From Cadophora sp. MPI-SDFR-AT-0126 (taxonomy: Eukaryota > Ascomycota > Leotiomycetes > Helotiales > Ploettnerulaceae): DNA of 64,000 bases. The first letter of the stretch is position 1; every line of letters begins with the position of its first letter. Below are positions 22,033 through 33,714 of this stretch, piece by piece. Both the position numbers and the translations under genes were made by a program. The stretch covers positions 558,001 through 622,000 of the forward strand of contig JAGMVK010000004.1 of NCBI GenBank assembly GCA_020747065.1, read 5' to 3'. The notes under the pieces were generated by a model. That model was not told where the DNA came from. It made no database searches and was given only the letters and a program-made list of their open reading frames with translations.

Positions 22033-23201
22033 GTGCTATGATGTTTCACTGGGAGGGAATGTTTACCTAGAGAATTTCGGAGCGTGGGAGGTGGTTTGCA
22101 TTTTGCGCTTGATTCATTTCGCGCCTGCGTTGGTTTTTCTATTCTATTGCATTGTTCATAGGGCGGTGGGGGAATGATATCATGATATACGATGTATGGA
22201 TGGATGGAAACCTGGGGTAGTATCTGACAGAGAGGCTTTTAGGCCCACACCTAGCTGGTGCAAATATCCGCTTTATGCATGGCTCTGGATCAAAATGATA
22301 CTCACTTTTGGCTACTCCTATTCCTATCTCTTCTTGGTCTCCCTGAACGTAGTTTTCTTGTCCTGTCCCACGTGTTCCCATTCTCTGTATTCGCTTGTCT
22401 AAAGCAATTTCACAGCCCTCTAAACACTTCAGCAATCCACATCCCCAAATTCATCTGGTTTCAAATAGCTCGACCGCGATTCTTGACATATCGGAAACAT
22501 GAGTGAATCTCTCGCTTCGCGTAGCCAAGTTCTGTCTGTGACTGGTAGCGGATGTCACATTTCCTTTCGAATACCCGTGTTTGTGTTTGAAATACCTCGC
22601 TTAGTCTTTTCGAATTGTGTTGGCCAGTAATTATGTGATTGAATTCTGAAGGTTATGATTCGGGCTGGTTGGATGGAGAAAGCAAGAACAGATTGGGATG
22701 GAAAGGAGGCGGACTTGAATGTATTGCCACGAAGGACGGGCCGGGGGTTGAAAAGAAATCGCGAGCTTTGGTAGCTGTGAAGTTGACAACAAATTTTGGT
22801 GGTACTTTGGAAAGAGGATCTCTGCTCCAGCGATTATAGTTTAGTAGGCAAGGCATGTGAGTGTAGCCTGGCACTGTATTCTGATTTTTGAAGGGGAAGA
22901 AATTGATTTCGGCAGGAGAAGTTGAGAAGTTGAGAATGGGAGATTAAGAAGAAGAAAAAAATAACATAAAGTATTAGGTCGACAATCATTCACAATTTCA
23001 TAATTGCCGGGGAGAACGTAGCATGTGCTTACAAAACTAATGTCAAAACATGTACAAATTTCTTCTAACTTGTATGCAGAACGACCAAAAACTCAAGAAC
23101 GATAGACCGGGGAATCTCATCTACCTCGACCGGTCCGTGAACTCAAAATCTATATTCTTTCTACGCTCAATCGCAGCAGCAGTGAAACAAATCCTCACCT
23201 T
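22033..23201. other. Convergent intergenic region with a CYS3-type palindrome
   Basis: Between the 3' ends of the bZIP gene (+) and the amidotransferase gene (-). Apart from the palindrome at 22174-22183, nothing is recognised. Small frames at 22196-22874 have no support. Confidence 0.45.
22174..22183. promoter_or_regulatory. Perfect match to the CYS3/MetR binding consensus ATGRYRYCAT
   Basis: ATGATATCAT lies 142 bp after the stop codon of the Cys-3-like gene. It fits the ten-base Neurospora CYS3 consensus at every position and is self-palindromic. A random 64-kb window is expected to hold about one such site, so position is the only argument for function. Confidence 0.35.
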
Positions 23202-24019
23202 CTATTCCTCCAGCAAGAACTTCAAGAATGTTTGCGCCACCACAACGCCGTCTTGATACCTGTCCACTCTCTCAATAGCATCCTTCTCCATCTCATCCGT
23301 AAACAGGCCCGTTGAATGCCTTAACTTTACAATCTCCCTCATGATCTCTTCGGTGAATTCCGGATGACCTTGGACAGAGATGTATCGCTTAGGAATATAC
23401 ATCGCCTGTACTGCACATCTGTCTGTAGACGCCAAGGGCTCGACCCCTTCTGGGTAATCGTACACGATATCTCTGTGCATCTGGTACAAAGCCTATCACT
23501 GGTTAGCATTTTTTTTTTCAGTCAGGATTCAGCGAATGGATTGTGACTTACTAAAGATGTTCGTCCAAAAAGCTCCTGTCCCTTCTTGGTCAGATCCATC
23601 GCCGTAACACTAATCTCCCACCCCTTATCACTCCTCGCAACCTTCGCACCCAACGCTCTGCCTAAGATCTGATGTCCAAAACAAACACCAATGATCCTCA
23701 CTCTCTTCTGCTCCAGAACCTGCTTGACAAAATCCACTAGCTTCAATATCCAAGGGTCGTTGTCAAACGAGTTGTGTTTTGATCCCGTGAGCAGGATGGC
23801 ATCGATGTTTTCTAATGAGGGGTAGGATTGAGCTGTTACTACATCATATATTGAGAGATCTAGCCCGGATGAGGCGGAGAGTCCTGGATAGTTGAGGGCA
23901 TCTGCGCCGGCTTCGAGGAGAGCTGTGAAGACGCCTCCGTAGCCCCCATATTTGGCTCGGGTGTTGTCGAGGGGTGTGTCGCATTCCAGGATGGCTATAC
24001 GAAGGGGTAATGAAGGCAT
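23202..24019 (-). CDS. Class I glutamine amidotransferase-like protein
   Basis: Two exons, 24019-23552 and 23492-23202, encode 252 aa. The 59-nt intron has donor GTAAGT, acceptor TATAG and phase 0. A class I GATase fold is indicated by the nucleophile elbow GVCFGHQ (Cys), the oxyanion-region LLTGSKH and the catalytic GHPEF (His, Glu). The length and layout match stand-alone GMP-synthase-like amidotransferases found in fungi and plants. Plant relatives act on glutathione conjugates or gamma-glutamyl peptides; the substrate here is unknown. The frame continues upstream of 24019 without an ATG, so the start at MPSLPL is preferred. It shares a roughly 318-bp divergent promoter with the TFIIIC gene. 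Confidence 0.85.
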
Positions 24020-24337
24020 GTTGGCAAGGGTAAAGAGAAGGTTTATTTTAGACAATATACTCAAGAATACGAAAAGCAGAGGAGTAGAGAGTGAACTTGA
24101 AGAATGGGGTTTAAAATACAAGTCTCGAACTCGAGTCGTACATTAGCGAGCTCGGAGGGCGCTGAGGGGCACTTCTTATCGATAAGAAAGCCTTAGCGTA
24201 AGATATATTTCCCGAATCGCATTCTCAATTTCCAACCACATCAACAAACTTCCTCTCCCAGCTTTGTGTCGACCTTCAAGCCAGATGCCTTATTTGCATT
24301 ATACTACAAGACCTTTCTACCTGAATCGCAGACCTTG
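24020..24337. promoter_or_regulatory. Shared divergent promoter (amidotransferase / TFIIIC subunit)
   Basis: About 318 bp between two divergent start codons. It contains the dyad TCTTATCGATAAGA around 24,175-24,187, which carries two GATA-factor cores (TTATC and GATAA). No additional gene fits. Confidence 0.35.
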
Positions 24338-25783
24338 ATGGCGCAATCCGTAATGCCCTTCGAGGCAACAATGACAACCACCCCGCCAAATGATAACTTC
24401 TCAACGCCAGTCGCAGAAGTTGAAGATCCAGATGACTGGGAGTACGAATACTCTACCACAGAGACCGAGGTTGGTCAATCGCTTTCGTGCGTCAATTGTC
24501 AATGCTGACATTCTAAGACATTCTATGTAACTCTCGATCTTACCACCCCAGAAGTCCCAGCAATCCAAAGACAAACAGGTCGGAGGGCTGCCACAACCCC
24601 ACGATGGACGAATCCAGGTCTAGGAAAGCATCAGCGCATGGCCCGTCTGCCAGAAGAGTCTGGCTTTAAGATCGCAACAGTTCTTTCAATCGACGATAGT
24701 GAATTGGCGGAGAAGGCAAACGCAGAACAAGAAGAGGAGGTTGAAATGCAAGATGAAGACGAAATCGACGGCCGACAGCGAAAAAAGAGAAAGAAGAAAG
24801 AGAATCCTCCTCCAGAAGAAGAACCGCGAGCGACCGAAGTTCAGATTCTCGATTTACACAGCATCAAACCTCTGGTGTCCTACGATGGACACGTCTTCGC
24901 GTGCAGGTGGTCAGAGAACATCGGTACGGAAATGCTGTTTGTGCCCCGCGAGAAGGAGAATAAGCTACCAGTATTACGAGAGCTCCCAGGCTGCGAGGTA
25001 GATCTCCTCGCTGCTTCATCTGCGCGCATCACTGCTAGGACAGCACACCTGGAGCGTAAATTCGAAGCAGAGTCGAAGGGATCGGTGGCAGGAAGAGGTA
25101 AAGGACGGCCGAAGGCGAGGGGTGGAGGAGCAGTAGGAGGAGTGAAATCTAATGCCAGTATTCCTCGGGGAACGAGCTCTCAGAGGAATACCCAGGCACA
25201 ATTTCTCGAGCAGTTGATTGACCTGAAGGAAGACATTGGAGAGGAGGACTTTGTCACGGTTTATGCAAAGGCTAGGTTGACAAATTTCAGGTGGAGGAAA
25301 GAAATGCATGCCTTGAGAGCTGCGGAGAGAGAGCGGTTGGAACTGGTGATTGCGGATGGAAGGAATGCTGCTGCAGTTGCTCAAGCGAGGGAGAGGCTGG
25401 AGCAGATGGATGAAGAGGACGAGGATTTACGCAAGGTGGAAGAGGAGAAGGGCATTGCGGCTGGAGCAAATAATACAACCAAACGCAAGCGCCAGGGAGG
25501 ACGGCCAAAGAAGAATCCTGTCACTCCCCTGGAGGTCGCGAACAAGGGTCATGATCACAGACATTTAACGGATCAGTCCTCTAATGGACTTGATGGCAGG
25601 ATGGAGCAGATGGGGACGCCATTCACTGAAAGTACTGATGGGAATACACCACCATCTTTCGGGGCGGAAATGGATGATGATCCGGGCGTGTACGGAACTC
25701 TTGGAGAGGTACGATTCCAAGACGATGGCCTATCCGATCAGGATGCAGAAGGTGACGAAGACGATGATATGTACGAATATTGA
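24338..25783 (+). CDS. Transcription factor TFIIIC triple-barrel domain protein (tau55/Tfc7-like)
   Basis: Two exons, 24338-24469 and 24518-25783, encode 465 aa. The 48-nt intron has a weak GTTGGT donor, is phase 0 and restores the contiguous block WEYEYSTTETE-TFYVTLDL. That block is the start of the TFIIIC triple-barrel domain. A long acidic/basic insert (QEEEVEMQDEDEIDGRQRKKRKK) interrupts the barrel, which resumes with VQILDLHSIKPLVSYDGHVFACRWSENIGTEML (shown by VSYDGHVF and CRWSE). The C-terminal half is charged and low in complexity (RGKGRPKARGGG, RKRQGGRPKK AT-hook-like). It is probably a nuclear subunit of the RNA polymerase III factor TFIIIC. The start could also be a few in-frame Met downstream. 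Confidence 0.78.
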
Positions 25784-26491
25784 GGTTGTGCCGAACCCGA
25801 ATTGAGGACAGTCGATAAGAAGAGTCATTATAGTGAGATATCAAGAAGCCTGTGAAGATATCGGAGGGTAGATCGTCCGACTTCAGCCCGATGTGCCAGA
25901 TCACAACTTCATGCTGCCCCAAAGGAGTAAAAGAAGCGACGGCAGAACCCGCCAAGCCAGTATTCTTGCAGGTGAACAACCTATCGTACAGCTCGTTCGA
26001 TTCCTTTTAAGCTTGGTACTGAAAGTAGAAATATGTCACCGACTAACAGTGGACCTCGGCATGATCCCACTACAGTACTGTACCAGTCAGAAGCTTATTC
26101 TCGAATTCTGGGGTTGATTCCTCCTCATCCTGGTAAATGTGGCCCCTGCCCTGCCCTGCCTCGGTACTTTGACCAGGATCGTCATGTATTTTCTGGGGCG
26201 CGAAGCTAAACCAAAACACCGCAATGGTCTGTTCTTGCGAACTGCACCTCGGCGCAAAATGTTTCAAGGCGAGCAATTAAAGACAGCTTGATGTCCTCGG
26301 TAGATGGAGCTGCGCGTTCATCTGTTTCGCCTTGTCTACAACTTTTCTCTTTTTTGATATCTTCCTGTTGAGCTTCTTCTTCACCATTATCTCAAAAGCA
26401 ATACCAAGTCGCGCCACTAGATTGGTCCTTGCCCCTCCATCACCACTACTGCTCGTTTCTCTTCTACTCTATTAATTTGACGAAATTAGAA
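25784..26491. other. Upstream region of the monooxygenase gene
   Basis: About 710 bp. A short (CCCTG)-type tandem run occurs at about 26,143-26,160, followed by a pyrimidine-rich leader before the ATG at 26492. No gene is supported. Confidence 0.45.
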
Positions 26492-27979
26492 ATGGGTTCC
26501 ATTGAACGGGATACTAGAGTCGATCTTGACGTGGTCATAGTCGGTGCTGGCATTTCTGGCATCAACGCAGGATATCGTGTACAGACTGAGCTGCCAGGGT
26601 ACCAATACACTATCCTGGAAGCTCGAGATGCAATTGGAGGCACATGGGATCTCTTTCGATATCCAGGAATCCGATCTGACTCAGATTTACACACATTTGG
26701 CTTCCCTTGGAGACCATGGTCTAAGTCCAACTCCATCGCCGACGGCCCCTCCATTCGCAAATACATCCGCGAATCTGCTGAGATCAACGGCATCGACAAG
26801 AAGATTCGCTTCCACAACAAGCTGCTGTCGGCCGACTGGTCGTCCAATACTCAGAGATGGACCCTGTTAGTCGATGCGGACGGAGAGGAGACACAACTAA
26901 GTGCAAGATTCATCATCTACAGCACTGGCTACTACGACTACAACACACCTTTGAAAGCCAGCATTCCAGGTATCGAAAATTTCCAAGGGAAGACTATTCA
27001 CCCTCAGTTCTGGCCTGAGGACTACGACTATTCTGGAAAGAAGATCGTTATCATTGGAAGTGGTGCTACGGCTATCACTCTACTCCCCAACCTGGCTGAG
27101 AAGGCTGCTCGAGTAACCATATTACAACGCAGTCCCAGTTATATCATGGCTCTCCCAGCCGTCGATCCAACGGGCGACTTCATTAAGAAATGGTTCCCAG
27201 CCTGGTTCGCGCACACCATAGTCCGCTGGAAATTCCTCATCCTACCATTCATCTTCTTCAAATTCTGCCGAGCCTTCCCCAACGCTGCTCGCAAAGTCAT
27301 TCAAGGCAACACCAAGAGGCAACTTGGCAAGTGCAATATCCCCGTCGACCCGAACTTCAAGCCTGCATATAACCCTTGGGAGCAGCGGTTGTGCGTATGT
27401 CCAGATGGAGATTTCTTCAAGGCCCTGCACAGAGGAAACGCGGATATGGTCACGGATACAATCAAGACTGTCACAGCAAATGGCATTACAACTGACTCGG
27501 GCAAAATCATTGATGCTGACGTCATTATCACCGCTACTGGATTGAAGATGTTACTCGCTGGAGGATCTAAGATCAATGTTGACGGCAAGCGAATCGACGT
27601 CTCGACGAAATACGTCTGGAAAGGAGTCATGCTCCAAGATGTACCCAACGCAGCGATCGTCATTGGATATACCAACGCATCTTGGACTCTAGGTGCTGAC
27701 GCCACTGCAAGATTGGTCTGCAGATTGCTGAAGCAGATGGATCAGAAGAGGGAGGGGGCCGTGACTCCCACCATCGACCCAGATCTCAAGATGAACCCGA
27801 GCCCGATGCTGAATCTCAACTCCACATACATTGAGAAGGCTAAGGGAGAGCTGCCTAAATCGGGAGACGTCGCACCTTGGACACCGAGAAGTAACTATCT
27901 GACAGATTACTGGGTTGCGGGATACGGAAACCTGACGAATGGCTTGAAGTTCTCGAAGCTTTTGAAAAAGGTCAACTGA
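26492..27979 (+). CDS. Type I Baeyer-Villiger monooxygenase (FAD/NADPH flavoprotein)
   Basis: A single-exon gene; the ATG at 26492 gives 495 aa (the upstream extension lacks an ATG). Residues 13-20 hold the FAD-binding GAGISG. The first BVMO signature GGTWDLFRYPGIRSD fits [AG]GxWxxxx[FY]P[GM]xxxD. The second fingerprint FQGKTIHPQFWP fits FxGxxxHxxxWP exactly. A second Rossmann motif, GSGATA, marks NADPH binding. Together these define a type I BVMO (EtaA-like subgroup), which inserts oxygen next to a ketone to form an ester or lactone. The physiological substrate is not apparent. The protein is cytosolic or weakly membrane-associated (hydrophobic FLILPFIFFKF). It sits at the border of an accessory-looking region. 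Confidence 0.92.
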   Translation: MGSIERDTRVDLDVVIVGAGISGINAGYRVQTELPGYQYTILEARDAIGGTWDLFRYPGIRSDSDLHTFGFPWRPWSKSNSIADGPSIRKYIRESAEINGIDKKIRFHNKLLSADWSSNTQRWTLLVDADGEETQLSARFIIYSTGYYDYNTPLKASIPGIENFQGKTIHPQFWPEDYDYSGKKIVIIGSGATAITLLPNLAEKAARVTILQRSPSYIMALPAVDPTGDFIKKWFPAWFAHTIVRWKFLILPFIFFKFCRAFPNAARKVIQGNTKRQLGKCNIPVDPNFKPAYNPWEQRLCVCPDGDFFKALHRGNADMVTDTIKTVTANGITTDSGKIIDADVIITATGLKMLLAGGSKINVDGKRIDVSTKYVWKGVMLQDVPNAAIVIGYTNASWTLGADATARLVCRLLKQMDQKREGAVTPTIDPDLKMNPSPMLNLNSTYIEKAKGELPKSGDVAPWTPRSNYLTDYWVAGYGNLTNGLKFSKLLKKVN

Positions 27980-29277
27980 TTTGGATAATCTTGATGGGTT
28001 GTAGGTCGAGATTGGAAGACTCTTGGGAGATGTCGAGAAGACCGATTGGGTCATTGAGCTTCTTGGGAATCATGGCTTGATGTCTGTTATAAAATTGTGA
28101 ATTTTGCTGCATCTATAGTCGTTGCCTTCCTAGCTTTTATTCTGTACTTGGGCATCATGATGGCTATGACTGCTTGCCAGTTTTTGTGCCTCAAGAGGAT
28201 CTGACCTGCACATGCCACCTTTTATCATATATCTCCATCTTCATGCACATAAATACAAATACATAGATTTAAAAGATACCTCGAAGACATATCATTTCTT
28301 CTTCACATGCAAAAGGTGCCCTGTAGTTCTAATTCATCAGACTACAGGCAGCACCTTGTTGTCCCATACGCCATTTCACATCATGCCAGCACCAGCTTTT
28401 TGAACATTGCGCGGCTTTCTCTCCGCATTTCAGGTATAGAGCGAAGCCTCGGGTAGCTGCGCGTAACAAGTGACGAGTCCCTGAGCAGAGTTCAGGGCTG
28501 AGTTACAAGTTCACATGTTCAAAAAGTATACATTCATTCGAAAAGCCGAAAGTCTAATGGTATAATGCAGCCTGTCTGTCTGACTAGCGGGAAACATCCA
28601 GAGCATCTGACATCTTAGGATGCTCAATTGCTCGTGTACGGTAATCGCACAATTCTCGCGAGAATTTCAGATTGGACTGTACACTTTTGGATGTGGTTAC
28701 CGGTGAAGACATGTCATCCGTACATATGGCAAAGGAGAAGCAAGCCAGTGTATTTATGGCTGGCAAGCTTTGTGGGTGTTCCTTGCGGTGGGTTGGGAAC
28801 AGCTTATTGAAGAACTTATTAAAGAACTTGTCAAATAAGCTATTAAATAAACTTCAATATAATAAATATATATTGTCAAAGGCCTGTCGAAATCCATCCA
28901 AATGATACCTGACCTAAACATCACGTGTCCCTCTCGCAACCTCGCTCGGACTTTTGATAGTAAAGAAGCGATGTATTACAGAAACTTAGCTCTTTATGCA
29001 GCACATAGATCTTACTAATATCTAAATCTACAGGGCTTAACCCAGGTAAGTCTTGAGAACCGTATGCAATCTTTCATGGTTTGGAAGGGATGCGTCTGAC
29101 ATTCCTTCTGCAGTTACTAAGCAGTCTTGCATACTCTCATCTCATCCATAAATGGAAGGTCGATGGAGAGAAAATAACCACTTTTTGGCAATATACAAGT
29201 ATATTATCACATTATTTGCCACTTGGATCATTCGATTTCAGACTTGGCTCACCATTACTCAATTCTAGCCTTTCCAA
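27980..29277. other. Intergenic, AT-rich with imperfect short repeats
   Basis: About 1.3 kb. Around 28,800-28,870 an AT-rich tract shows imperfect repeats of GAACTTATTAAA and related units. Small frames at 28212-28939 are not convincing. No RNA gene is recognised. Confidence 0.45.
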
Positions 29278-30820
29278 ATGCTGACAATGGCCGATGTATG
29301 CCAATTCGCCTGGGTCAACAAGAATGCTTCGAACATTGCATCCAAGGACCATATCACCATAGCTAATTCACATGCCCAGGTAGTGACTTGGAGTCAGAGA
29401 CGACAACAATCTGCGAGAAATTTGAAAAAGTCTACTTACAATAAGCGCCTTGCTTGTCGCAAGCCATCATCACCAGTCCAGCATGCTAAGGAAAAGAGCA
29501 AAGCCAGAAAGGATGCACATCTTTCGGGAAGGCAGGTCGCCTTACCTGCGCACATCCCGAGCAATCCCAATTGTGATTCGATCTTCGTCGAGCACCTCGA
29601 TCCCTTCGTATCACTTGCCGCAAAAACGACTCCTCATGAGCGGAATTTGCTACACTACTGTAAGCATCGGTTGAAATGCGAGTAAGCATTGGAAAGCTTA
29701 ACAAATCATAGACTTAACCGTTACTCCCGCTCGTGTGTATGGAACTCACGAGACGTCACTTTATTGCCCAGTCCGAGACCGAACACTAGTATTCGTCCAG
29801 CAATGCAACGACTGGCTCCAAGGCGTGATTCTATCCGCAGAGGTCGATATCTTAGGCAGCAAAGCTGCAGAAGAATCGATGTCAGTGCTAGCACGCAGAG
29901 GGTCAATCTATCGTTCTATTCGAGAAGAGCTCGGTAATCCTAATACTCGGTACTCTGATGCGGCGATCACTCGAATTACAACGATCGCTGTTGCCGAGCA
30001 CAGAATTGGCTGTTCTCCTGCTGAGGCACAGAAACATCTCAAAATTGTCAAACAGCTGATTGTTGATCAAGGAGATCGCTGGAAGCGCATGCCTATCACT
30101 ATTGTTGCGACGTTCATTTGGCTTGGGAGTGGAGTTGCTGCTTTTCCTGACTCGGATTCTTTAGAAGCTGCTTTGATGTCTTTCACTCAGGCATTAGCTT
30201 TCTTTTCTCGAAGCAAGTCTTATCGAGTCGAGCCATGTAGCGGCAATGTCAAGTTCCAGAATGATCCAGATCTTCGAAAAGTGTACAACCAACTCCTCAA
30301 ACAGGTCTTCGCTCCAGACTCTTCCTTACACCCGTTTGTACAATCTAGCTTCCGCGATCCAATGACAACGCACTATCGCAGCTATCTGGCCATACTTTGG
30401 GTTCTCAATCGCGTCCTATACGACCTTCGACACGATTTAGAAAAGAGTGTCCCATTTCTGCACCGACTGAGCCACCTCGTCCGCACCAGAGGCCAGACTA
30501 AACTCAAAGGTCTCGCCGTACTCTTCATCATCATGGACTGCTTGACTCGGATGGGCGTGCCTCAGAACAAACAGAACTGTAACACTTCAGACATGATCGT
30601 CAGTCGTGGACCTGATGATCGTCGTATTGTCTGGTGGTGGGAAGTTGTTGATGCGGTGGAGATTATGCTGCTCATGAAGGAAGAGACGAGGCAGAGTGTC
30701 CTGGAGGTGTTGTCTGCCTCACTTGTGGGAGGTGGAGATTGCAATGAGCTGAGGGAGGCAGGGTTGCCAGCGAATATCATGGATGAAATTAGGATAGGCT
30801 GGCTCGCTGGAAGGACTTGA
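29278..30820 (+). CDS. Second Zn-cluster-less fungal transcription factor-like protein
   Basis: Two exons, 29278-29659 and 29712-30820, encode 496 aa (493 if the Met at 29287 is used). The 52-nt intron has donor GTAAGC, acceptor ATAG and phase 1, and joins LLHY to YLTVTPARVYG. The N-terminus has the same kind of basic leader as the gene at 109-2277 (FAWVNKN...SHAQVVTWSQRRQQSARNLKK). It is followed by LDPF...TPHERNLLHYY and a mostly helical middle domain typical of fungal-specific transcription factor domains. No zinc cluster or other DNA-binding motif is seen. It is presumably nuclear; the regulon is unknown. It could regulate the adjacent monooxygenase or membrane-receptor genes, but that is only proximity. 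Confidence 0.75.
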
Positions 30821-32420
30821 ATTGACATATTTCGTTTGTCAAAAGTCTGCTTCGCGGATATTGTCTCGCTTCTTCCAACGGGTTTTATTGGTGAATATGG
30901 TCTCTTAACGTTGTAGTATGACTTTTAGCAGATTTCTGGCGTTTGTTCATGTCAAAAGTGGGGTCTGGCACGGTGGTCTCGCTTGAGGCAGGAGGCAAGG
31001 AGTTGAGCTTTCTTTGTAGCTAGGTCATTGGATATTGGCACCGCCTTCACTTAGTGAGACAATCTAGACTTGACTATGTGGACCCTGTTCATGCCATTCC
31101 ACGATTATGAGACAAATTTATCTCTCAGTTGCGCTTCTGAGCTCTGAAAAACCGTTCTCCATATATTCGGTAGCCCGGTTGCCTGCCGAAGCTACTTTTA
31201 ATGAAGAAAGCATCTGGAATTCCGACTTCCTGCTAGGCAAAGGGTTTTCATTGCTTACACCTTGGTACGTTTGAAATTGATTTACACTTTCTGATAGTCA
31301 GTATATAAAGACGGCTGGATCAAGTCTCAACAATCTCACTACTGAGTTAGACTTGTCGTCTTCCACAAGCCGTCTGAAGTGGCGCCTCCTAATCTTGGCA
31401 GCATCGGCATCTACCGTCCCCTTTCCCCTGAGCAGATCAAGGAACAGGGCAGCATTTCGTGGTGCTGGGAATGTGAAGCATGCTTGTCGTCCCATCGAAA
31501 CGCAAAATACTGCACGGCCGTCGCCTCGAAACGCCACAACAAGGGAGGTTTTCGTCGCTTGCATTGACAAGGGAGACGGGACGCACAGGCGGCCAGTCAT
31601 TGTGCCCCTCTACCCCTCTCGTTCAGATTGAAATGGTAGATGAAAAGCATTGCGGATGTCTCTGAAAGTTCATTGCGATGTAGAGGAAAGTCTCATTTGA
31701 TAGATGGAATTGTGACAAATCCAATGGATTTTTGAACATGGAGATATAAATCTTGAAACCTACCTTGGGTTTTGCTTTCCAATCCCACGCTTCCTGGAGT
31801 ACTTTCGGACTTCCGGACTTCCGTCCCCTTCCCAAAGCAGCGACAGCGAGGCATATACCGGAGCAGGGGGGATATAACGATACCAATGAATTAACATCTC
31901 AATCCTACGGCGGATCCCGACCAGCCCCCCCGAACTCCCTCCCCAGCTCACCTTATCTCCACACATTTTCAGCCGCTGTCAAAGCAGGAAGTTTCGCCGA
32001 GATCTGGATAGTCTTTTAAGATGTGGTTCGTGCTGAATTGAGGAAATGAAAAGTGACAGGCTGGGCACGGCCTGAAGTCGAGGAGCATGTGGTCCCTGTC
32101 ACATATCAGTGCATATCACACTAGCTGGCAAATAGATCGTCACCATCATTAGCTCGTGCATCAACATCGCAGCCTTGGTGAGCCGTCTAGGCCGACTTGC
32201 CGTCCTTCCATTCCATTGAGTTGGCTCCCTCGATTAATGTGTCGTATCGTGGGCTTAGAGGCGTACACCATCGTTATGATATAGGTGGACGCGGCACAAC
32301 TTCATGCCTTTATCCGATATGAATCCCCTCATAAACTACTACTTTCCTTTATGTGTTCCTCTTCTTCCTCTTCTGCCTCTTCTCAGCTTGTTTTCTTGCT
32401 AAAAGATCCGAAAATTCACC
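30821..32420. other. 1.6-kb intergenic stretch
   Basis: The segment 31298-31631 is open in several frames on both strands, but none matches a family and all lack splice support. A CT/TTC-rich microsatellite-like tract lies at about 32,355-32,390, just upstream of the receptor gene. Confidence 0.4.
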
Positions 32421-33714
32421 ATGCGTTCTCTCGAAATACCTCCAGGATTGCTGCCGTATCTTACTGGGAGTAAGACAGATTTCTCTACATTACAGCCTTC
32501 GATACTCAAGATTAATATCATCTTCGTAGCCGCAATAGTTCTCACCACGGGCTTGAGATTTGTGGTCCGGTTCCGTATTGTTAGGTCTGCTGGCTTGGAC
32601 GATTGTAAGTATCCAGCTCAAAGTGGTGCAGACTGACTGCCGACTCACTAACGTATTCCCCAGTACTTATGGTGGTTGCAGTCACATTTGCGTTGCTCTT
32701 ATCCATTTCATGCTTTCTAGGAAGGTATTACGGACTTGGAAAGCATTTGTGGAATCTCAACTCGGACCTTACCAAACTACCACAGAGCATTGGGCGGATC
32801 ACGAAGTCATTGTATGGTGGCTACCTGGCGTACGCTACGGCCATCACATTTACAAAGTACTCCATCATGGCTACCTACATCAGGATATTCCCCAGGGGTA
32901 GACTTCATTATACGGTCTATGCAGCTGGTGCGATTGTGACGTCCTTCTGGCTTTGCTCCATCTTCACCATCATTTTCACATGTACACCGATCCAAGGAGC
33001 CTGGGATTACTCCATGGACAGCAAATGTATCAATATTGTGATGTACTTTTACATTGCTGCTGGATTCAACGTTGCCACCGATTTGCTTTTGTGCTTTCTG
33101 CCCTTGCCAACAATCTGGGCATTGAGAATGCCAAGGACACAGCGGGTCGTGGTGTGTTTACTCTTCTGTATGGGAACATTGTAAGCCTGTGCATGATACT
33201 AAGACACATTGACTTCGCTGACCCTTTTGAGTGCCTGTGTTGCAAGTATTATTAGGAGTCTGCAATTGAAGAGCCTGACCGGCTATGATCTTTCGTGTAC
33301 GTACCATAAAATTCAACATTGCGTCAAGAACTAAACTTGCATGCAGACCAAACAGTACGATCTCTGAACTGGAGCGTCATCGAAGTCGGAACTGCTATAA
33401 TCTGTGCATCGCTCTCATCACTCCGGCCTCTCGCAGCGCGCTTCATGCCGTCCTTCTTTCACTTCACCAATCCAACTAGAAACCTGTCCGACACAGAGCT
33501 CACGAACCACAAGTCGAAGATAGCGAGGAATCGGTCTCTAGAGTCGGAAACTGCCGCCGATATATATGTGAGGAGATCTTTCGATGTGTCGGAGCTGAAC
33601 GAACTGCCTGCTGCGGATGGTGAAGAAAGGAGTGTTAGTGCCGCTTCGGCCAACCAAAATTGGACAAGGGACTTTTCTAGAGGGTCAACCGAAGAGATTT
33701 TTGAGGCGAGATAA
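32421..33714 (+). CDS. Rhodopsin-domain (Pth11-like) integral membrane protein 1
   Basis: Four exons, 32421-32604, 32664-33180, 33232-33296 and 33347-33714, encode 377 aa. All introns are 51-59 nt, GT-AG, and phase-consistent. Seven hydrophobic helices are inferable; recognisable landmarks are RFVVRFRIVRSAGLDDLLM, ITKSLYGGYLAYATAITFTKYSI, FTCTPIQGAWD and SLNWSVIEVGTAIICASL. Together these are the hallmark of the fungal rhodopsin-domain family related to Pth11 GPCR-like receptors. No CFEM domain precedes it. The cytosolic tail is hydrophilic, Ser/Glu-rich and possibly phosphorylated. Plasma-membrane sensing is the usual guess; the ligand is unknown. A distant paralogue follows at 35201. Confidence 0.88.

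Noticed and set aside
25995..26004. GTTCGATTCC, resembling a tRNA B box
   Set aside because: No matching A box, acceptor stem or cloverleaf can be folded around it.
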